A DNA stretch of 64,000 nucleotides from Kistimonas sp964291505 (GCA_964291505.2 OZ220216.1:1488001-1552000); one strand, 5' to 3'; counted from the stretch's first letter, positions 1 through 9,262 are shown. Numbers and translations are program-made. The notes: a model not told the origin generated them from the sequence alone.

Positions 1-2367
1 CAGTTATTGATTGATCGCTATGACGGATCCAATGTATGGCGCGATGGTGACAGGCTGGCCTTTGCCGATGTTGTCGAAGAATTGCTATTGCTGGAACAGG
101 AACGTGGTTTGCCGACGCAAGGGCTGATTCCGCTTAAGCGCATTAATGCGGATATTAACCGTTTGTTGTTGCTGTATCGGGAAGAATACCGTCGGGTGAT
201 GCAGAAACTGGGCAAACAACGAGGCGCAAAGGAACAATGGCAGGCTTATATTGATTACCTTGATCAACGGTATAAGGCAAAAGATCTTTTGCGCGAGGGG
301 CTGGATAGCCATGAATTGCACCGGGAAAAGCAGCGGGGCAGTGGGCTGGCGGCTGATAAAAAAGATCGCTCCAGTGGAAAGCTGGCCCCCATCATCTGGG
401 GGAACGGTTTACCTGAAAAGACCGTAGTACTGACGTTTGACGATGGCCCACATCGTCTACGTACGGCCAAGATTCTGGATATCCTGGATCAATATGGTGT
501 GAAGGGCTACTTCTTTGCTGTTGGGAAGAATTTGGGCACCACCAATAAGACCGTGAGATTAAATAAGCGAAATAAAAAGGTGATTTCGCGTATTGTCGAG
601 GAAGGACACATTCTTGCGAATCACAGCTTTAGTCATAAGGAACTGACCAAGTTACCAGAGCAGCAGAAAGTGCTGGAACTTAGCAATACAAACAAGCTTA
701 TTCGTGCATCAACGGGCTTTGATAATTATCTTTTTCGCCCGCCCTACGGATCAAAAAATGCGGAATTGGAAGTGATAGCCAAGCAGCAGGGGTTATCAAC
801 GATTATGTGGAATATTGATTCCATGGATTGGGTGGATCCCATACCTGAGTCAATTAATGAACGTGTCTTCAAGGTTCTGGACAAGAAGAAGCGGGGCATA
901 TTGCTGTTCCACGATATTCATAAGCAGACAGTGGCTGCCTTGCCGGGATTATTGGAAGGACTGGCAAAGCGGGGCTATCGGGTTGTAACCGTCGACGGCA
1001 TGCCTTTCACGTTGGGTAACAGAGGCATACCCCGGATATTGGAAGAGAAAGAACCTGAGCTATATGGCAATAGCTGGGCCGTAGTGATTGGTATCAACCA
1101 ATACAAACATTGGCCCAAACTGGATTATGCCGTTGCTGATGCACGCAGCATTGCCGAAAAACTGCAGGCGGACTTTGGCTTCGAGAAAGAGCGGGTCATC
1201 GAACTCTATGATGGTGATGCCACCTATCACAATATTGCCGACGTGTTGGGCTATCAAATGGCTGATATAACGCGCATTGGTAAAAATGATAGAGTCTTTA
1301 TTTTTTATGCTGGCCATGGTGCTACCCGTACCTTACCCAGTGGTAAGCATCTGGGATACCTGATTCCGGTGGATGCGGATTTGGAGAAGTATCAGACCAA
1401 AGGCATCAGCATGAGTATGTTAAATGATTATTCATCGTTGATTCCTGCCAAGCATGTTTATTTTGTTATGGACAGTTGCTACAGCGGTTTGGCCTTGACT
1501 CGTGCCGGTGGACGTCAGGCCAGCTATAACTACCTAACACATATAACTAACCGCTCAGCACGCCAAATTATCACTGCGGGGGGGGCGGATCAGGAAGTGG
1601 CCGATGGCGGGCCTAATGGTCATTCGGTATTTACCTGGACGCTCCTGCAAGCATTGGATGGTAAAGCCGACACAGATAATAACGGTTATATTACGGCGTC
1701 GGAGATTGGTACTTATGTATCGCCCGTTGTTGCTAGTTACGCCTCACAAACCCCCGCTTTTGGTAATCTGGTGGGTAGCCAGGGGGGAGATTTTGTTTTT
1801 AAGCTCAGTGCTGATGTGGTTAAACGGAAGCAGACTACGAGCCAACAAAGACAGCAACAACAATTGGCTGTATTGGCTCAGAAGAAAGATGATTTAAACA
1901 GTTCAGTAAAGCGTCAGCTGGAGCTGGATAAAACACGTAGCAATAAGATAGTGGCCATTGCTAAGAACTCGTTAGATAATCTTCAGGATAATCGTCGCGT
2001 GCAGGCGGCGAATGCAGCCGATGTACAGGCACTGAAGCTTTTTCGGCAAGGGAGGCTTATAGAGGCTGAAGCTCAATGGGCTAAAGCCGTTAAACTCAAT
2101 CCCTACAACGTGAATATCGTTAATAATTACGGCTTTGTGTTGGATAAGTTGGGTCGCAATGATGAGGCATTGATCTGGTATTACCGGACGATTGAACTGG
2201 ATCCGAAACGTACGCCGATTTATTTGAATCTTGGGGATATGATGATCAAGCTGAATAAGCCAAGTCTTGCCATTCCCTACTACCAGCGTTATCTGCATTT
2301 ATATCCGTCGTATAAGCATGCAGATGCCCTCAGGGATAAAATTACTCAGCTGGAAGCTTTACAGTGA
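1..2367 (+). CDS. Polysaccharide deacetylase-caspase-TPR fusion protein (5' partial)
   Basis: The frame is open from base 1, so the true start lies upstream. Residues are counted from the TTG at position 7. A NodB-type deacetylase domain covers about residues 135-330 with all five motifs visible: TFDDGP (~143), HSFSH (~206), RPPYG (~244), DSMDW (~271) and LLFHD (~300). A peptidase C14 (caspase-like) domain follows at about 355-600, with the catalytic His in YAGHGA (~436) and Cys in DSCYSG (~491). A Q/K-rich linker leads to TPR repeats at ~678-780. The first 120 residues look helical. NodB domains remove acetyl groups from polysaccharides; prokaryotic caspases cut after Arg/Lys or Asp. Joining them in one chain is unusual. 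An ops element and a glycan-polymerase-like gene lie downstream, suggesting surface-polysaccharide work (inference). Confidence 0.85.
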   Translation, partial: QLLIDRYDGSNVWRDGDRLAFADVVEELLLLEQERGLPTQGLIPLKRINADINRLLLLYREEYRRVMQKLGKQRGAKEQWQAYIDYLDQRYKAKDLLREGLDSHELHREKQRGSGLAADKKDRSSGKLAPIIWGNGLPEKTVVLTFDDGPHRLRTAKILDILDQYGVKGYFFAVGKNLGTTNKTVRLNKRNKKVISRIVEEGHILANHSFSHKELTKLPEQQKVLELSNTNKLIRASTGFDNYLFRPPYGSKNAELEVIAKQQGLSTIMWNIDSMDWVDPIPESINERVFKVLDKKKRGILLFHDIHKQTVAALPGLLEGLAKRGYRVVTVDGMPFTLGNRGIPRILEEKEPELYGNSWAVVIGINQYKHWPKLDYAVADARSIAEKLQADFGFEKERVIELYDGDATYHNIADVLGYQMADITRIGKNDRVFIFYAGHGATRTLPSGKHLGYLIPVDADLEKYQTKGISMSMLNDYSSLIPAKHVYFVMDSCYSGLALTRAGGRQASYNYLTHITNRSARQIITAGGADQEVADGGPNGHSVFTWTLLQALDGKADTDNNGYITASEIGTYVSPVVASYASQTPAFGNLVGSQGGDFVFKLSADVVKRKQTTSQQRQQQQLAVLAQKKDDLNSSVKRQLELDKTRSNKIVAIAKNSLDNLQDNRRVQAANAADVQALKLFRQGRLIEAEAQWAKAVKLNPYNVNIVNNYGFVLDKLGRNDEALIWYYRTIELDPKRTPIYLNLGDMMIKLNKPSLAIPYYQRYLHLYPSYKHADALRDKITQLEALQ

Positions 2368-2606
2368 GCATAGAGCTGCGATCTCCTGTAGCGTGAATCT
2401 TGCTCATAAAATGCTTCAAAACACAGCGGAAAATATTTCTGCTCAGGACACCCACCACTATTCTGTCACAATACGTTTTATTGTCTGGAATCGTAACTTT
2501 CAGTTTTTGTATTTTTGACTATCACTTTATTAATAGCTTTTGTTTTTGTGTAAAGCGTGAAAGGAGCCTCTGTTCAGGGTGTTCAGGTGTTGAAGAGAGC
2601 TGTCTG

Positions 2607-2667
2607 CCAGTACGCTACCAGACCGATGCTGTTTCGGCATACGCATCAGCCGACGGGCGGTAGCGTG
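2607..2667 (+). promoter_or_regulatory. ops (RfaH recruitment) element with upstream hairpin
   Basis: GGCGGTAGCGTG at 2656-2667 is identical to the core of the E. coli ops element, where the antiterminator RfaH loads onto paused RNA polymerase in the leaders of LPS, capsule and other surface operons. It lies 120 bases before a low-GC O-antigen-ligase-like gene in a gene-free leader. The arms ACGCTACC and GGTAGCGT flank an inner stem (GATGC/GCATC), so ops forms the 3' side of a larger inverted repeat. The 420-base gap 2368-2787 holds no convincing gene. Confidence 0.7.
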
Positions 2668-2787
2668 CCTGATGACAGGTTTGCTTAATCGTTGGTTGTG
2701 AAGGAATACAAAACTAAAGAAGTTATGAATTAAAGATGATGTTATAGGTTTTTTGTATCGGGAGTTTTTTATAAGGTTATTTGAGTT

Positions 2788-4065
2788 ATGAATAATGCTG
2801 GTATGGTCGAAATCAATAATAGTGAAAATTCGCGAATTAAGGAATTTGACTTCTTTATAAAAAGAAGAGTGTTGCCGCTAGGTTTGTTTGTTCAGCTGAC
2901 AGGTATGTTGTGGCTTGGTTCCCATGAGGTTTATGTCATGCTGACGTATATTTATTGTTTTGTGCCGGCTTTGATATCGCTTCTTATTCATCTTTATCGT
3001 TTTGGATCACTGGCATGTTTTCGTGGTATGACGACAGGTGAGAAACTGATTGCTTTTCTTTTTACATGGATAATAGCCAACTATTATATTGTTGGGAGTG
3101 CTGGCGTTGATTTTGATGTTGTATTGTTTCGTTTGGTTACGATTGTTCTCTATTTATATGTGGTGAGAACCGTTGTTTTGTATGTTGATAATCTTGCTAA
3201 ACTATTTTTTTTGTCCGCTTGTGTGGCTACTCTGTATGCGGTATTAACATTGCTTTATCAGTATGTGTTATTAGGACAGTCGATTGGATTCAGATTTCTT
3301 GGTGGTCAGGGTTACAGAGTAGGCTCTTTAGGTATTGAGGAATTCGCCTATCTTGTGAGTCCAATATTAGCGGCGCTCTACTACGGAGTGTTTGCTGCTG
3401 CTTTATTCGGAGTTTTAGTTCATGGGCAGTATAAAAGTCTAGGGAAAAGCTGTGTTATTATATTGGCTGTTTTTATTATCCTTGTATTTATTGTTCTGTC
3501 TGGATCACGTGGTCCACTTCTAGCATATGCTGGGATGTTAGGTGTTGGGCTTCTTTTATCTAATAGCCCTAAGAGAATAAAACTGATTCTGGTGTTGCTG
3601 GTTGTTGTAAGTGCACTGGTCTTTATATTTCATCAAAAAATAGTCGGCTTAGTTGTCAATGCATTTTTTGATGGGTTTAATGGTCGTTTCACTATATGGG
3701 AGGCGACCATAGATTATATAAAACAGTCCCCACATATTGGTTATGGCAGTTTGGCAGAATATCCAGGCCCCATTATTGAAGGACGTATCATGAAACATCC
3801 ACACAGTATGATTCTTGGTATCACGTTTTACTGGGGGATACCCGCTGCGCTTATCTATATCGCTATATTTACATGGTCCGTAATGACGGCATATTCTCAT
3901 AGAGATGAACTGCATATGACAATTGCAGGTTGTATTTTGGTATTTGGTTTTATTGGAATGCTGACTGATACTTATAATCTTTTAACTCGACCGGGTTTAG
4001 AGTGGCTTTTATTTTTCTTTCCCGTGGCGTTATGTGTTTCTAAAAAACGATTTTTGGCTAAATAA
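2788..4065 (+). CDS. O-antigen ligase / Wzy-like polymerase family membrane protein
   Basis: This 425-residue protein is built almost entirely of hydrophobic segments (about 10-12 predicted). The motif SGSRGPLLAY at ~235 and a large loop with HPHS near residue 337 fit the Wzy_C/O-antigen ligase (WaaL/RfaL) family, which polymerises or transfers undecaprenyl-linked glycans on the periplasmic face of the inner membrane. Base composition is clearly more AT-rich than in neighbouring genes, which suits a horizontally acquired surface-glycan gene. The ops element 120 bases upstream implies RfaH control. Ligase and polymerase cannot be told apart from sequence alone. Confidence 0.75.
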   Translation: MNNAGMVEINNSENSRIKEFDFFIKRRVLPLGLFVQLTGMLWLGSHEVYVMLTYIYCFVPALISLLIHLYRFGSLACFRGMTTGEKLIAFLFTWIIANYYIVGSAGVDFDVVLFRLVTIVLYLYVVRTVVLYVDNLAKLFFLSACVATLYAVLTLLYQYVLLGQSIGFRFLGGQGYRVGSLGIEEFAYLVSPILAALYYGVFAAALFGVLVHGQYKSLGKSCVIILAVFIILVFIVLSGSRGPLLAYAGMLGVGLLLSNSPKRIKLILVLLVVVSALVFIFHQKIVGLVVNAFFDGFNGRFTIWEATIDYIKQSPHIGYGSLAEYPGPIIEGRIMKHPHSMILGITFYWGIPAALIYIAIFTWSVMTAYSHRDELHMTIAGCILVFGFIGMLTDTYNLLTRPGLEWLLFFFPVALCVSKKRFLAK

Positions 4066-4134
4066 TCTACCTTGTTGTGACTGATTCTGATCATGCTCAA
4101 AACGCTCTCATCATTGGCATAGAAAATGTTTCAT

Positions 4135-4368
4135 TTAACAAGTGTCAGTTGACGTTCTAGCTAAGAATAGAGTCTCGTTTCCAAAATGGGATGAGCCCGT
4201 CAGTAGGCTTGGCTGTCTAAGGTCAGATACATCTACGTCGTTACCAATACTTCCAATATAATCACTGCTACCCTCGAAAATCATTAATATTGTGAACGCT
4301 GACAGAAGCTGCCAGGCGTACCTTGGGAGGCGGTTCTTCGGCATTTTCGTCTTACACAGAGCAAGCAT
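4135..4368 (-). CDS. Possible small membrane-anchored protein, unknown
   Basis: A 77-codon frame on the minus strand fills much of the otherwise gene-free stretch 4066-4470. The chosen ATG has a GGAG Shine-Dalgarno five bases upstream. The product has a basic start, one hydrophobic segment (AWQLLSAFTILMIF, ~residues 19-32) and a polar tail rich in S, T and D. I recognise no family. It could be a genuine small inner-membrane protein or a chance frame; conservation in relatives would decide. Nothing else is visible in this interval apart from the leader of the next gene. Confidence 0.3.
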   Translation of the reverse strand: MLALCKTKMPKNRLPRYAWQLLSAFTILMIFEGSSDYIGSIGNDVDVSDLRQPSLLTGSSHFGNETLFLARTSTDTC

Positions 4369-4470
4369 AGAAACTCCATTTCCCCTGTTTTCCTCATTTT
4401 GCCCTATCCTGTACTGACTCTCCCTCAGCAATTTTGCATCCCTTAATCGAACGACATAGGGTGTTTGTCC

Positions 4471-5682
4471 ATGAGCATGCTGATCAGTCTTACAGGTATT
4501 TTGGTGTTAGTGGGTATCGCCTGGCTTTTGTCGTCTGATAGGCAATCTATTAATTGGCGGACGGTGGTAGGGGCATTCTTGATCCAGGCCTGTTTTGGCG
4601 CATTTGTTCTCTATATCCCGGTTGGAAAGGATGTGCTTGGAGGTATATCTTCAGCCGTTCAGCAGGTGATGAACTATGCCAATGAGGGTATTACCTTTGT
4701 GTTTGGTGATCTGGCTCGCTTTAAAGTGGGATTTGTCTTCGCGATCAATGTGCTTCCCATGATCATCTTCTTCTCGGCATTGATTTCAGTTTTGTATCAC
4801 TTGGGCATCATGCAGCGAATCATTCAGTTGATTGGAGGTGCCTTACAGCGAGCACTGGGGACGAGTCGTACGGAGTCATTGTCTGCGACAGGTAATATTT
4901 TCGTGGGGCAAACCGAAGCGCCATTATTGGTGAAACCCTATATTGCTACTATGACGCGCTCGGAACTCTTCGCAGTCATGGTAGGCGGCTTGGCCTCAGT
5001 AGCGGGTTCTGTACTCGCAGGATATGCCAGTCTGGGGGTAGAGCTGAAATATTTGATTGCAGCCAGTTTTATGGCCGCACCCGGTGGTCTGTTGATGGCC
5101 AAGGTGATTTATCCGGAAACCTCACAGACGAATGATACGGTCACGGAGCTGAGTCGAGAAGATCATGCCAATCTACTGGATGCGGCTGCAACCGGCGCGT
5201 CATCGGGCATGCGACTGGCTGTGAATGTTGGGGCGATGCTATTAGCCTTTATTGCCTTGATTGCTTTGCTCAACGGCATCATTGGCAGTATTGGTGATCT
5301 GTTTGGGTTTGAGGATCTGAGCCTGCAGGAAATCCTTGGATACCTCTTTTCCCCCATTGCTTTTATTATCGGTATTCCCTGGGACGAAGCGATTATGGCC
5401 GGCAGTATGATTGGCCAGAAGGTCATCGTAAATGAGTTTGTCGCTTATGTTGATTTCATCAATATGCGCGATGTGTTGTCGGCACAGAGTCAGGCCATCA
5501 TTACCTTTGCCCTGTGTGGTTTTGCCAACTTGTCATCTATTGCCATATTGCTGGGAGGCTTGGGGGTGCTGGCGCCGAGTCGACGTCATGATATTGCATC
5601 AATGGGGCTGAAAGCTGTCATTGCGGGAACACTGTCTAACCTTATGAGTGCGGCGATTGCGGGTTTTTTTCTGTCGTTGTGA
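4471..5682 (+). CDS. nupC: NupC-family concentrative nucleoside transporter
   Basis: A polytopic inner-membrane protein of 403 residues, the usual size for the CNT family, which imports nucleosides with H+ or Na+. Family features visible are the gate region around GNIFVGQTEAPLLVKPY (~140-156), the MTRSELFAVMVGGLASVAGSV block, and the C-terminal FALCGFANLSSIAILLGGLG segment. An upstream in-frame TTG at 4465 is possible, but the ATG at 4471 gives a normal N-terminus starting with a membrane helix. Substrate preference cannot be read from sequence. It stands alone, with no other nucleoside genes beside it. Confidence 0.9.
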   Translation: MSMLISLTGILVLVGIAWLLSSDRQSINWRTVVGAFLIQACFGAFVLYIPVGKDVLGGISSAVQQVMNYANEGITFVFGDLARFKVGFVFAINVLPMIIFFSALISVLYHLGIMQRIIQLIGGALQRALGTSRTESLSATGNIFVGQTEAPLLVKPYIATMTRSELFAVMVGGLASVAGSVLAGYASLGVELKYLIAASFMAAPGGLLMAKVIYPETSQTNDTVTELSREDHANLLDAAATGASSGMRLAVNVGAMLLAFIALIALLNGIIGSIGDLFGFEDLSLQEILGYLFSPIAFIIGIPWDEAIMAGSMIGQKVIVNEFVAYVDFINMRDVLSAQSQAIITFALCGFANLSSIAILLGGLGVLAPSRRHDIASMGLKAVIAGTLSNLMSAAIAGFFLSL

Positions 5683-5804
5683 TTGACATTTAACGCTTGC
5701 TTTGATGTTTCGGTAGTTGAGTAGGCTAAAGTCGTCATAGTAGACTGATAGCGCCAGCAGTATTAAATCGAATAATAATGAGTCATATCCCGGATGGATA
5801 ACCA

Positions 5805-6362
5805 ATGCGATGTAAAGGGATTGTTTGTGTTTTCATCATCGTTGCATCGCTTGTTGGACTCCAGTCAGCGTATGCAGCCAATCCGCCCAAAGGGTATCAG
5901 TGGGAAGCCTGTGAGCTCATCACCTGTTCTTTCCTCGTGCCTGATGGTTGGGCGTTTGAGCGCATAGAGAACAATAATACTGTCAGGTTTGTGATTACCA
6001 AAAGGCGGCATAAACAGCCACTGGCGCCCAGGGTACGGGTTAATGTATTGCAACAGGCCGAGTCTCGAACCGGTATTCCTGCCGAACGGCACCTCGACCT
6101 TTTCATGAAAGATTTGTACAAGTCATCCCGCGTGCTGGAAACCTGGCAGCGCAAGGGAGGAGCCTTTAAAAGTGTGGCTGCAACCGCTATCCATTACACC
6201 AATGCCAATAATCCAACCCAACAGTTCAATCTGCTGATTGCTAACGTGGTGACAGGTACACTCTATGTCATGAGTTTTGAAGCGACGCCTGAATTTTGGG
6301 ATCAGGAATGGATTATTGTGGAACAGATATTTGAACAGTTGCGATTGGATGAGCGTGTTTGA
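5805..6362 (+). CDS. Secreted hypothetical protein
   Basis: The 185-residue product begins with a typical Sec signal peptide: MRCK, a hydrophobic stretch, and an AYA cleavage site near residue 24. The mature part is about 160 residues with two cysteines close to its N-terminus (WEACELITCSF), perhaps a disulfide. Its pattern (VPDGWAFERI..., TGTLYVMSFEATPEFWDQEW) resembles small periplasmic proteins that package a PsbP/Mog1-like fold, but that is a weak impression. It ends four bases before the convergent gltS stop. No function can be assigned. Confidence 0.7.
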   Translation: MRCKGIVCVFIIVASLVGLQSAYAANPPKGYQWEACELITCSFLVPDGWAFERIENNNTVRFVITKRRHKQPLAPRVRVNVLQQAESRTGIPAERHLDLFMKDLYKSSRVLETWQRKGGAFKSVAATAIHYTNANNPTQQFNLLIANVVTGTLYVMSFEATPEFWDQEWIIVEQIFEQLRLDERV

Positions 6363-6365
6363 CGT

Positions 6366-7562
6366 CTAATGAAAGAATGGCAGTGCGAGAAAGCCTTTTA
6401 ACACGATGGCGTTTAAAACATCCGTAAAAAAGGATCCCAGAAGGGGAATGATTAATAGTGCCTTTGGAGAAGGCCCGAATTTGTTGGTAATCGTTTCCAC
6501 ATTGGCCATGCCTACAGGGGTGGCACCTAGTCCAGAGCCAATGAATCCTGAAGAAATAACGGCCGCGTCGTAATCCCTGCCTGCAAACCGGAAAACGATA
6601 AAATAAACAAACAGCACACTGATCACCGTTTGTGCAATAGTGATGATAATCAGTGATGATGCAGTGTTGGCGAGCAATCCCAGCTGCAGCGATAGCAGGC
6701 TCATCGCAATAAACAACTCCAGCGATACGTCACCCCATAGCGACAGCAGCCCTGTATCTGATTGACGTTTATAGACTGTTCCCAAGTTGGCAATGATGAT
6801 GCCTATCAGTAATACAGGGAGAAATTCCGGCAGGATGATCTCCAGACTTTCCAGCCACTGGTGCAGGAAGAGGCCCACACCGATTGTAATACTGATTTCA
6901 AGGAGTACCCGGAAGATACCTCCCATATCAACCGGCACATACTCTTTTTGCGACTGGGATTCGATCACGTAAGGGGTTCTGTGCTGGTTTCCATAGAGTG
7001 AATGCTGCTTGATGAGATTGTGCGCCAGCGGGCCGCCCAATGTGCCGCCCAGTATGAGACCAAGCGTAGCGGCAATAAGACCAAATTCCTGTGCTCCCTG
7101 ATGACCACTTTGTTCAAAATAGCTGCCCCAGGTGATAGCGGTGCCATGGCCACCCGCAAAAGCAATGGAGCCCGCAAGTAGACCGTTAACGGGATCCTGA
7201 TCCATTAACAGAGCAAAAAGCACCCCCGTCGTATTCTGCAGGATCAGGAATGCCAGCATGACAAAAAGCAGGATCATCAGTGTTTTACCACCACTGAGCA
7301 ATAGACTAAAACGCGCGTTAAGACCGACGGTGCTGAAAAACATCAATAGCAACATGTCTCTCAGTTCGAGGTCGAAATGGAAAGAGAGTGAGGTCTCACT
7401 GGCAATGAGCGTTAGCAGCACACTGCTGAGCAGGCCTCCGGTGACAGGGGCAGGAATATTATATTCCTGCAGAAACCGGCTTTTTCGGGTGAGATAAATC
7501 CCAATGTACAGTACAGCTATGCTGGCCAGTAACAGGTTTATGCCGGCAAATGTGATCGTCAT
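6366..7562 (-). CDS. gltS: Sodium/glutamate symporter GltS
   Basis: A 398-residue, highly hydrophobic protein matching GltS in length and layout: two inverted halves, each with a glycine-rich re-entrant region (AGGHGTAITWG at ~137-147 and SGFIGSGLGATPVGMAN at ~335-351). It imports glutamate with Na+ through the inner membrane. The N-terminus MTITFAGINLLLASIAVLYIG starts directly with a membrane helix. The gene is convergent with the secreted protein and lies downstream of the Tus-like gene, 135 bases away on the same strand. The ATAGTG/CACTAT inverted repeat at about 7625-7642 could be an operator for it. Confidence 0.93.
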   Translation of the reverse strand: MTITFAGINLLLASIAVLYIGIYLTRKSRFLQEYNIPAPVTGGLLSSVLLTLIASETSLSFHFDLELRDMLLLMFFSTVGLNARFSLLLSGGKTLMILLFVMLAFLILQNTTGVLFALLMDQDPVNGLLAGSIAFAGGHGTAITWGSYFEQSGHQGAQEFGLIAATLGLILGGTLGGPLAHNLIKQHSLYGNQHRTPYVIESQSQKEYVPVDMGGIFRVLLEISITIGVGLFLHQWLESLEIILPEFLPVLLIGIIIANLGTVYKRQSDTGLLSLWGDVSLELFIAMSLLSLQLGLLANTASSLIIITIAQTVISVLFVYFIVFRFAGRDYDAAVISSGFIGSGLGATPVGMANVETITNKFGPSPKALLIIPLLGSFFTDVLNAIVLKGFLALPFFH

Positions 7563-7697
7563 GATAGAAGCGTCAGGCTAATGAATTGTACCTTCTTCTT
7601 TAAAGTATTAGAGCAAGTGGTGAGATAGTGCCAATTCACTATCAATGAGTGATTAAAGAGTATATAGCTGTAAGTTGAACGTTTATTAGATACTTCT

Positions 7698-8627
7698 CTA
7701 AGTTAATGCCTCTTTCTTTAGTGGTATATAGAGAAATGATCCGGGATGATCTGATAGTTTTTCAAGGCAGGTGTCACGGCGCTGCAGCCTGTCTTGCTTC
7801 ATGCCGGCCACCCAGGGTTTGATCGCATTGAATTCAGGTAAGGGTTTCCCGGGGCTGAGCAAAATAAACAGTGGCAGTGGTGTATTGATTTGACCCGGGT
7901 ATTGGGTGCGAAGTGTTTTATCATGTTTTTTGAGTGCTTCAATACGATCAGGCCAGCTCAGATTGGCTCGTAGATGTGGAGAAAGTGGGCGCTTGATCAC
8001 AACGACAGTATCTTTAGACATTTGCTCCAGCTGTTTGATGTCATTCGCTATCACCTGGCTGGGAGTGAATTTATCAATAAGGTGCTGGATGGCCTTTTCT
8101 GCCGTCAGCCTCACGGTGCCATGGGTACCTGATGCCCAGCTAAAGCCAACGCGTGCAGGCGCTTCTTCAAACAGCTTTACCTGGCGATAACACTGTACGA
8201 AGTGCAGGTGTTGTATTTTGAGGTGTCCCAGTAAACCGTCACGTAACTCTTTTGAGCTGAAATCTGTCATCTTGATGGATTCACCGAACAGATGTCGGTA
8301 GTGCAGCATGGCTGCCTTGAAATCTGCTTTGCTCTGATTAAATAACTGTCCCAGTTCCAGCGTGTTATCAGAAATGCCAATGAGCCCTGTGAGTTTCAGG
8401 GTTTGCTGGGGCTGCTGATCATCCTGATATGTTAGACAGCTTGCGGCATGTGCGGCCTGTTCACGTGCATGAACTGATGTTTGATGCTCCTGCGCCATAA
8501 CCCATGCGGGTAGGTCACGATCATTGGTAACGGCATCATGAAATAATCTTGCATGATCGATTAACAAAAGGAGTGTGTCTCTTATTACGAGTCGGGCAGC
8601 CGTCTTTATATTAGACATAATATACAA
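7698..8627 (-). CDS. tus: Tus-like DNA replication terminus site-binding protein
   Basis: At 309 codons it has the same length as E. coli Tus as I recall it. Aligning by eye to E. coli Tus gives colinear matches: LHYRHLFGES with LRHFRHLFIQ; YRQVKLFEEAPARVGFSWA with YRTLTVLHDPATLRFGWA; VVVIKRPLSPHLRANLSW with LKIKRPVKVQPIARVWY; TPLPLFILLS with TPLIALINRD; and a similar C-terminal strand. The KRP segment contacts Ter DNA in E. coli. Tus arrests replication forks with polarity by blocking the DnaB helicase. An alternative start is the ATG three codons later. No Ter site could be confirmed nearby. The family assignment is my own comparison and needs a profile search. Confidence 0.7.
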   Translation of the reverse strand: MYIMSNIKTAARLVIRDTLLLLIDHARLFHDAVTNDRDLPAWVMAQEHQTSVHAREQAAHAASCLTYQDDQQPQQTLKLTGLIGISDNTLELGQLFNQSKADFKAAMLHYRHLFGESIKMTDFSSKELRDGLLGHLKIQHLHFVQCYRQVKLFEEAPARVGFSWASGTHGTVRLTAEKAIQHLIDKFTPSQVIANDIKQLEQMSKDTVVVIKRPLSPHLRANLSWPDRIEALKKHDKTLRTQYPGQINTPLPLFILLSPGKPLPEFNAIKPWVAGMKQDRLQRRDTCLEKLSDHPGSFLYIPLKKEALT

Positions 8628-8698
8628 TCATTAACATTGGCTAATCCTTTGTACTCCGGAAAGTTTTGGTATGCAAGACCAAGAACCCCAAAATTACG

Positions 8699-9262
8699 TC
8701 AAGACCATTTAATCTCAGGCGCTTGGTAGGTTGTCAGGTTGTCGATCAATCGTTCAATTTTGGAATCAATGACCAACATTTCTCGATAAGATGGCTGAAG
8801 AAAGGACTGTTGCTCCATATGGGCAATGAACTGTTCCAGTAAGTCAAAATAGCCGGCTACATTGAAAAAGGCGCAGGGCTTGCGATGGTAACCAAGTATT
8901 CCCCACGTCCAGGTTTCAAAAATCTCCTCCATTGTGCCAGCGCCGCCAGGCAGCGCGATAAAACCATCGGACAGATCGGCCATCAGGGCTTTGCGCTCGT
9001 GCATATCCTTTACTATGTGCAGCTGAGTCAATCCCTCGTGTGCCAATTCCCGGGATTTAAGAGACGCTGGAATGACACCAATCACTGACCCACCGGCTTC
9101 CAGTATTGCATCAGCGAGAATACCCATTAAGCCAACATGCCCTCCGCCGTACACGAGCTCTATATTTCGTTTGGCTATTTCTCTGGCTGTTAACCTAGCT
9201 GCTTCTGCATAAACAGGTTGGCTGCCGGCCGCTGATCCACAAAACACCGCTAATCGTTTCAT
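8699..9262 (-). CDS. LOG family protein (TIGR00730), nucleoside 5'-monophosphate phosphoribohydrolase
   Basis: This 187-residue Rossmann-fold protein carries the LOG signature PGGAGTMEEIFE (~104-115) and the upstream GGGHVGLMG (~39-47). LOG proteins split AMP or cytokinin riboside 5'-monophosphates into base and ribose-5-phosphate. Bacterial members act in nucleotide salvage or produce cytokinin-like bases. Length and N-terminus (MKRLAVFCGSAAGS) are standard. It lies 71 bases upstream of the Tus-like gene on the same strand, so the two may be co-transcribed. Confidence 0.9.
   Translation of the reverse strand: MKRLAVFCGSAAGSQPVYAEAARLTAREIAKRNIELVYGGGHVGLMGILADAILEAGGSVIGVIPASLKSRELAHEGLTQLHIVKDMHERKALMADLSDGFIALPGGAGTMEEIFETWTWGILGYHRKPCAFFNVAGYFDLLEQFIAHMEQQSFLQPSYREMLVIDSKIERLIDNLTTYQAPEIKWS

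Noticed and set aside
7563..8698. Ter sites for the Tus-like protein around its gene
   Set aside because: I looked for GTTGTAAC-type cores in both flanks. Only partial resemblance was found (for example GTTGAAC), too weak to report; a GTTGTAAC at about 992 lies inside a coding region and lacks the flanking consensus.
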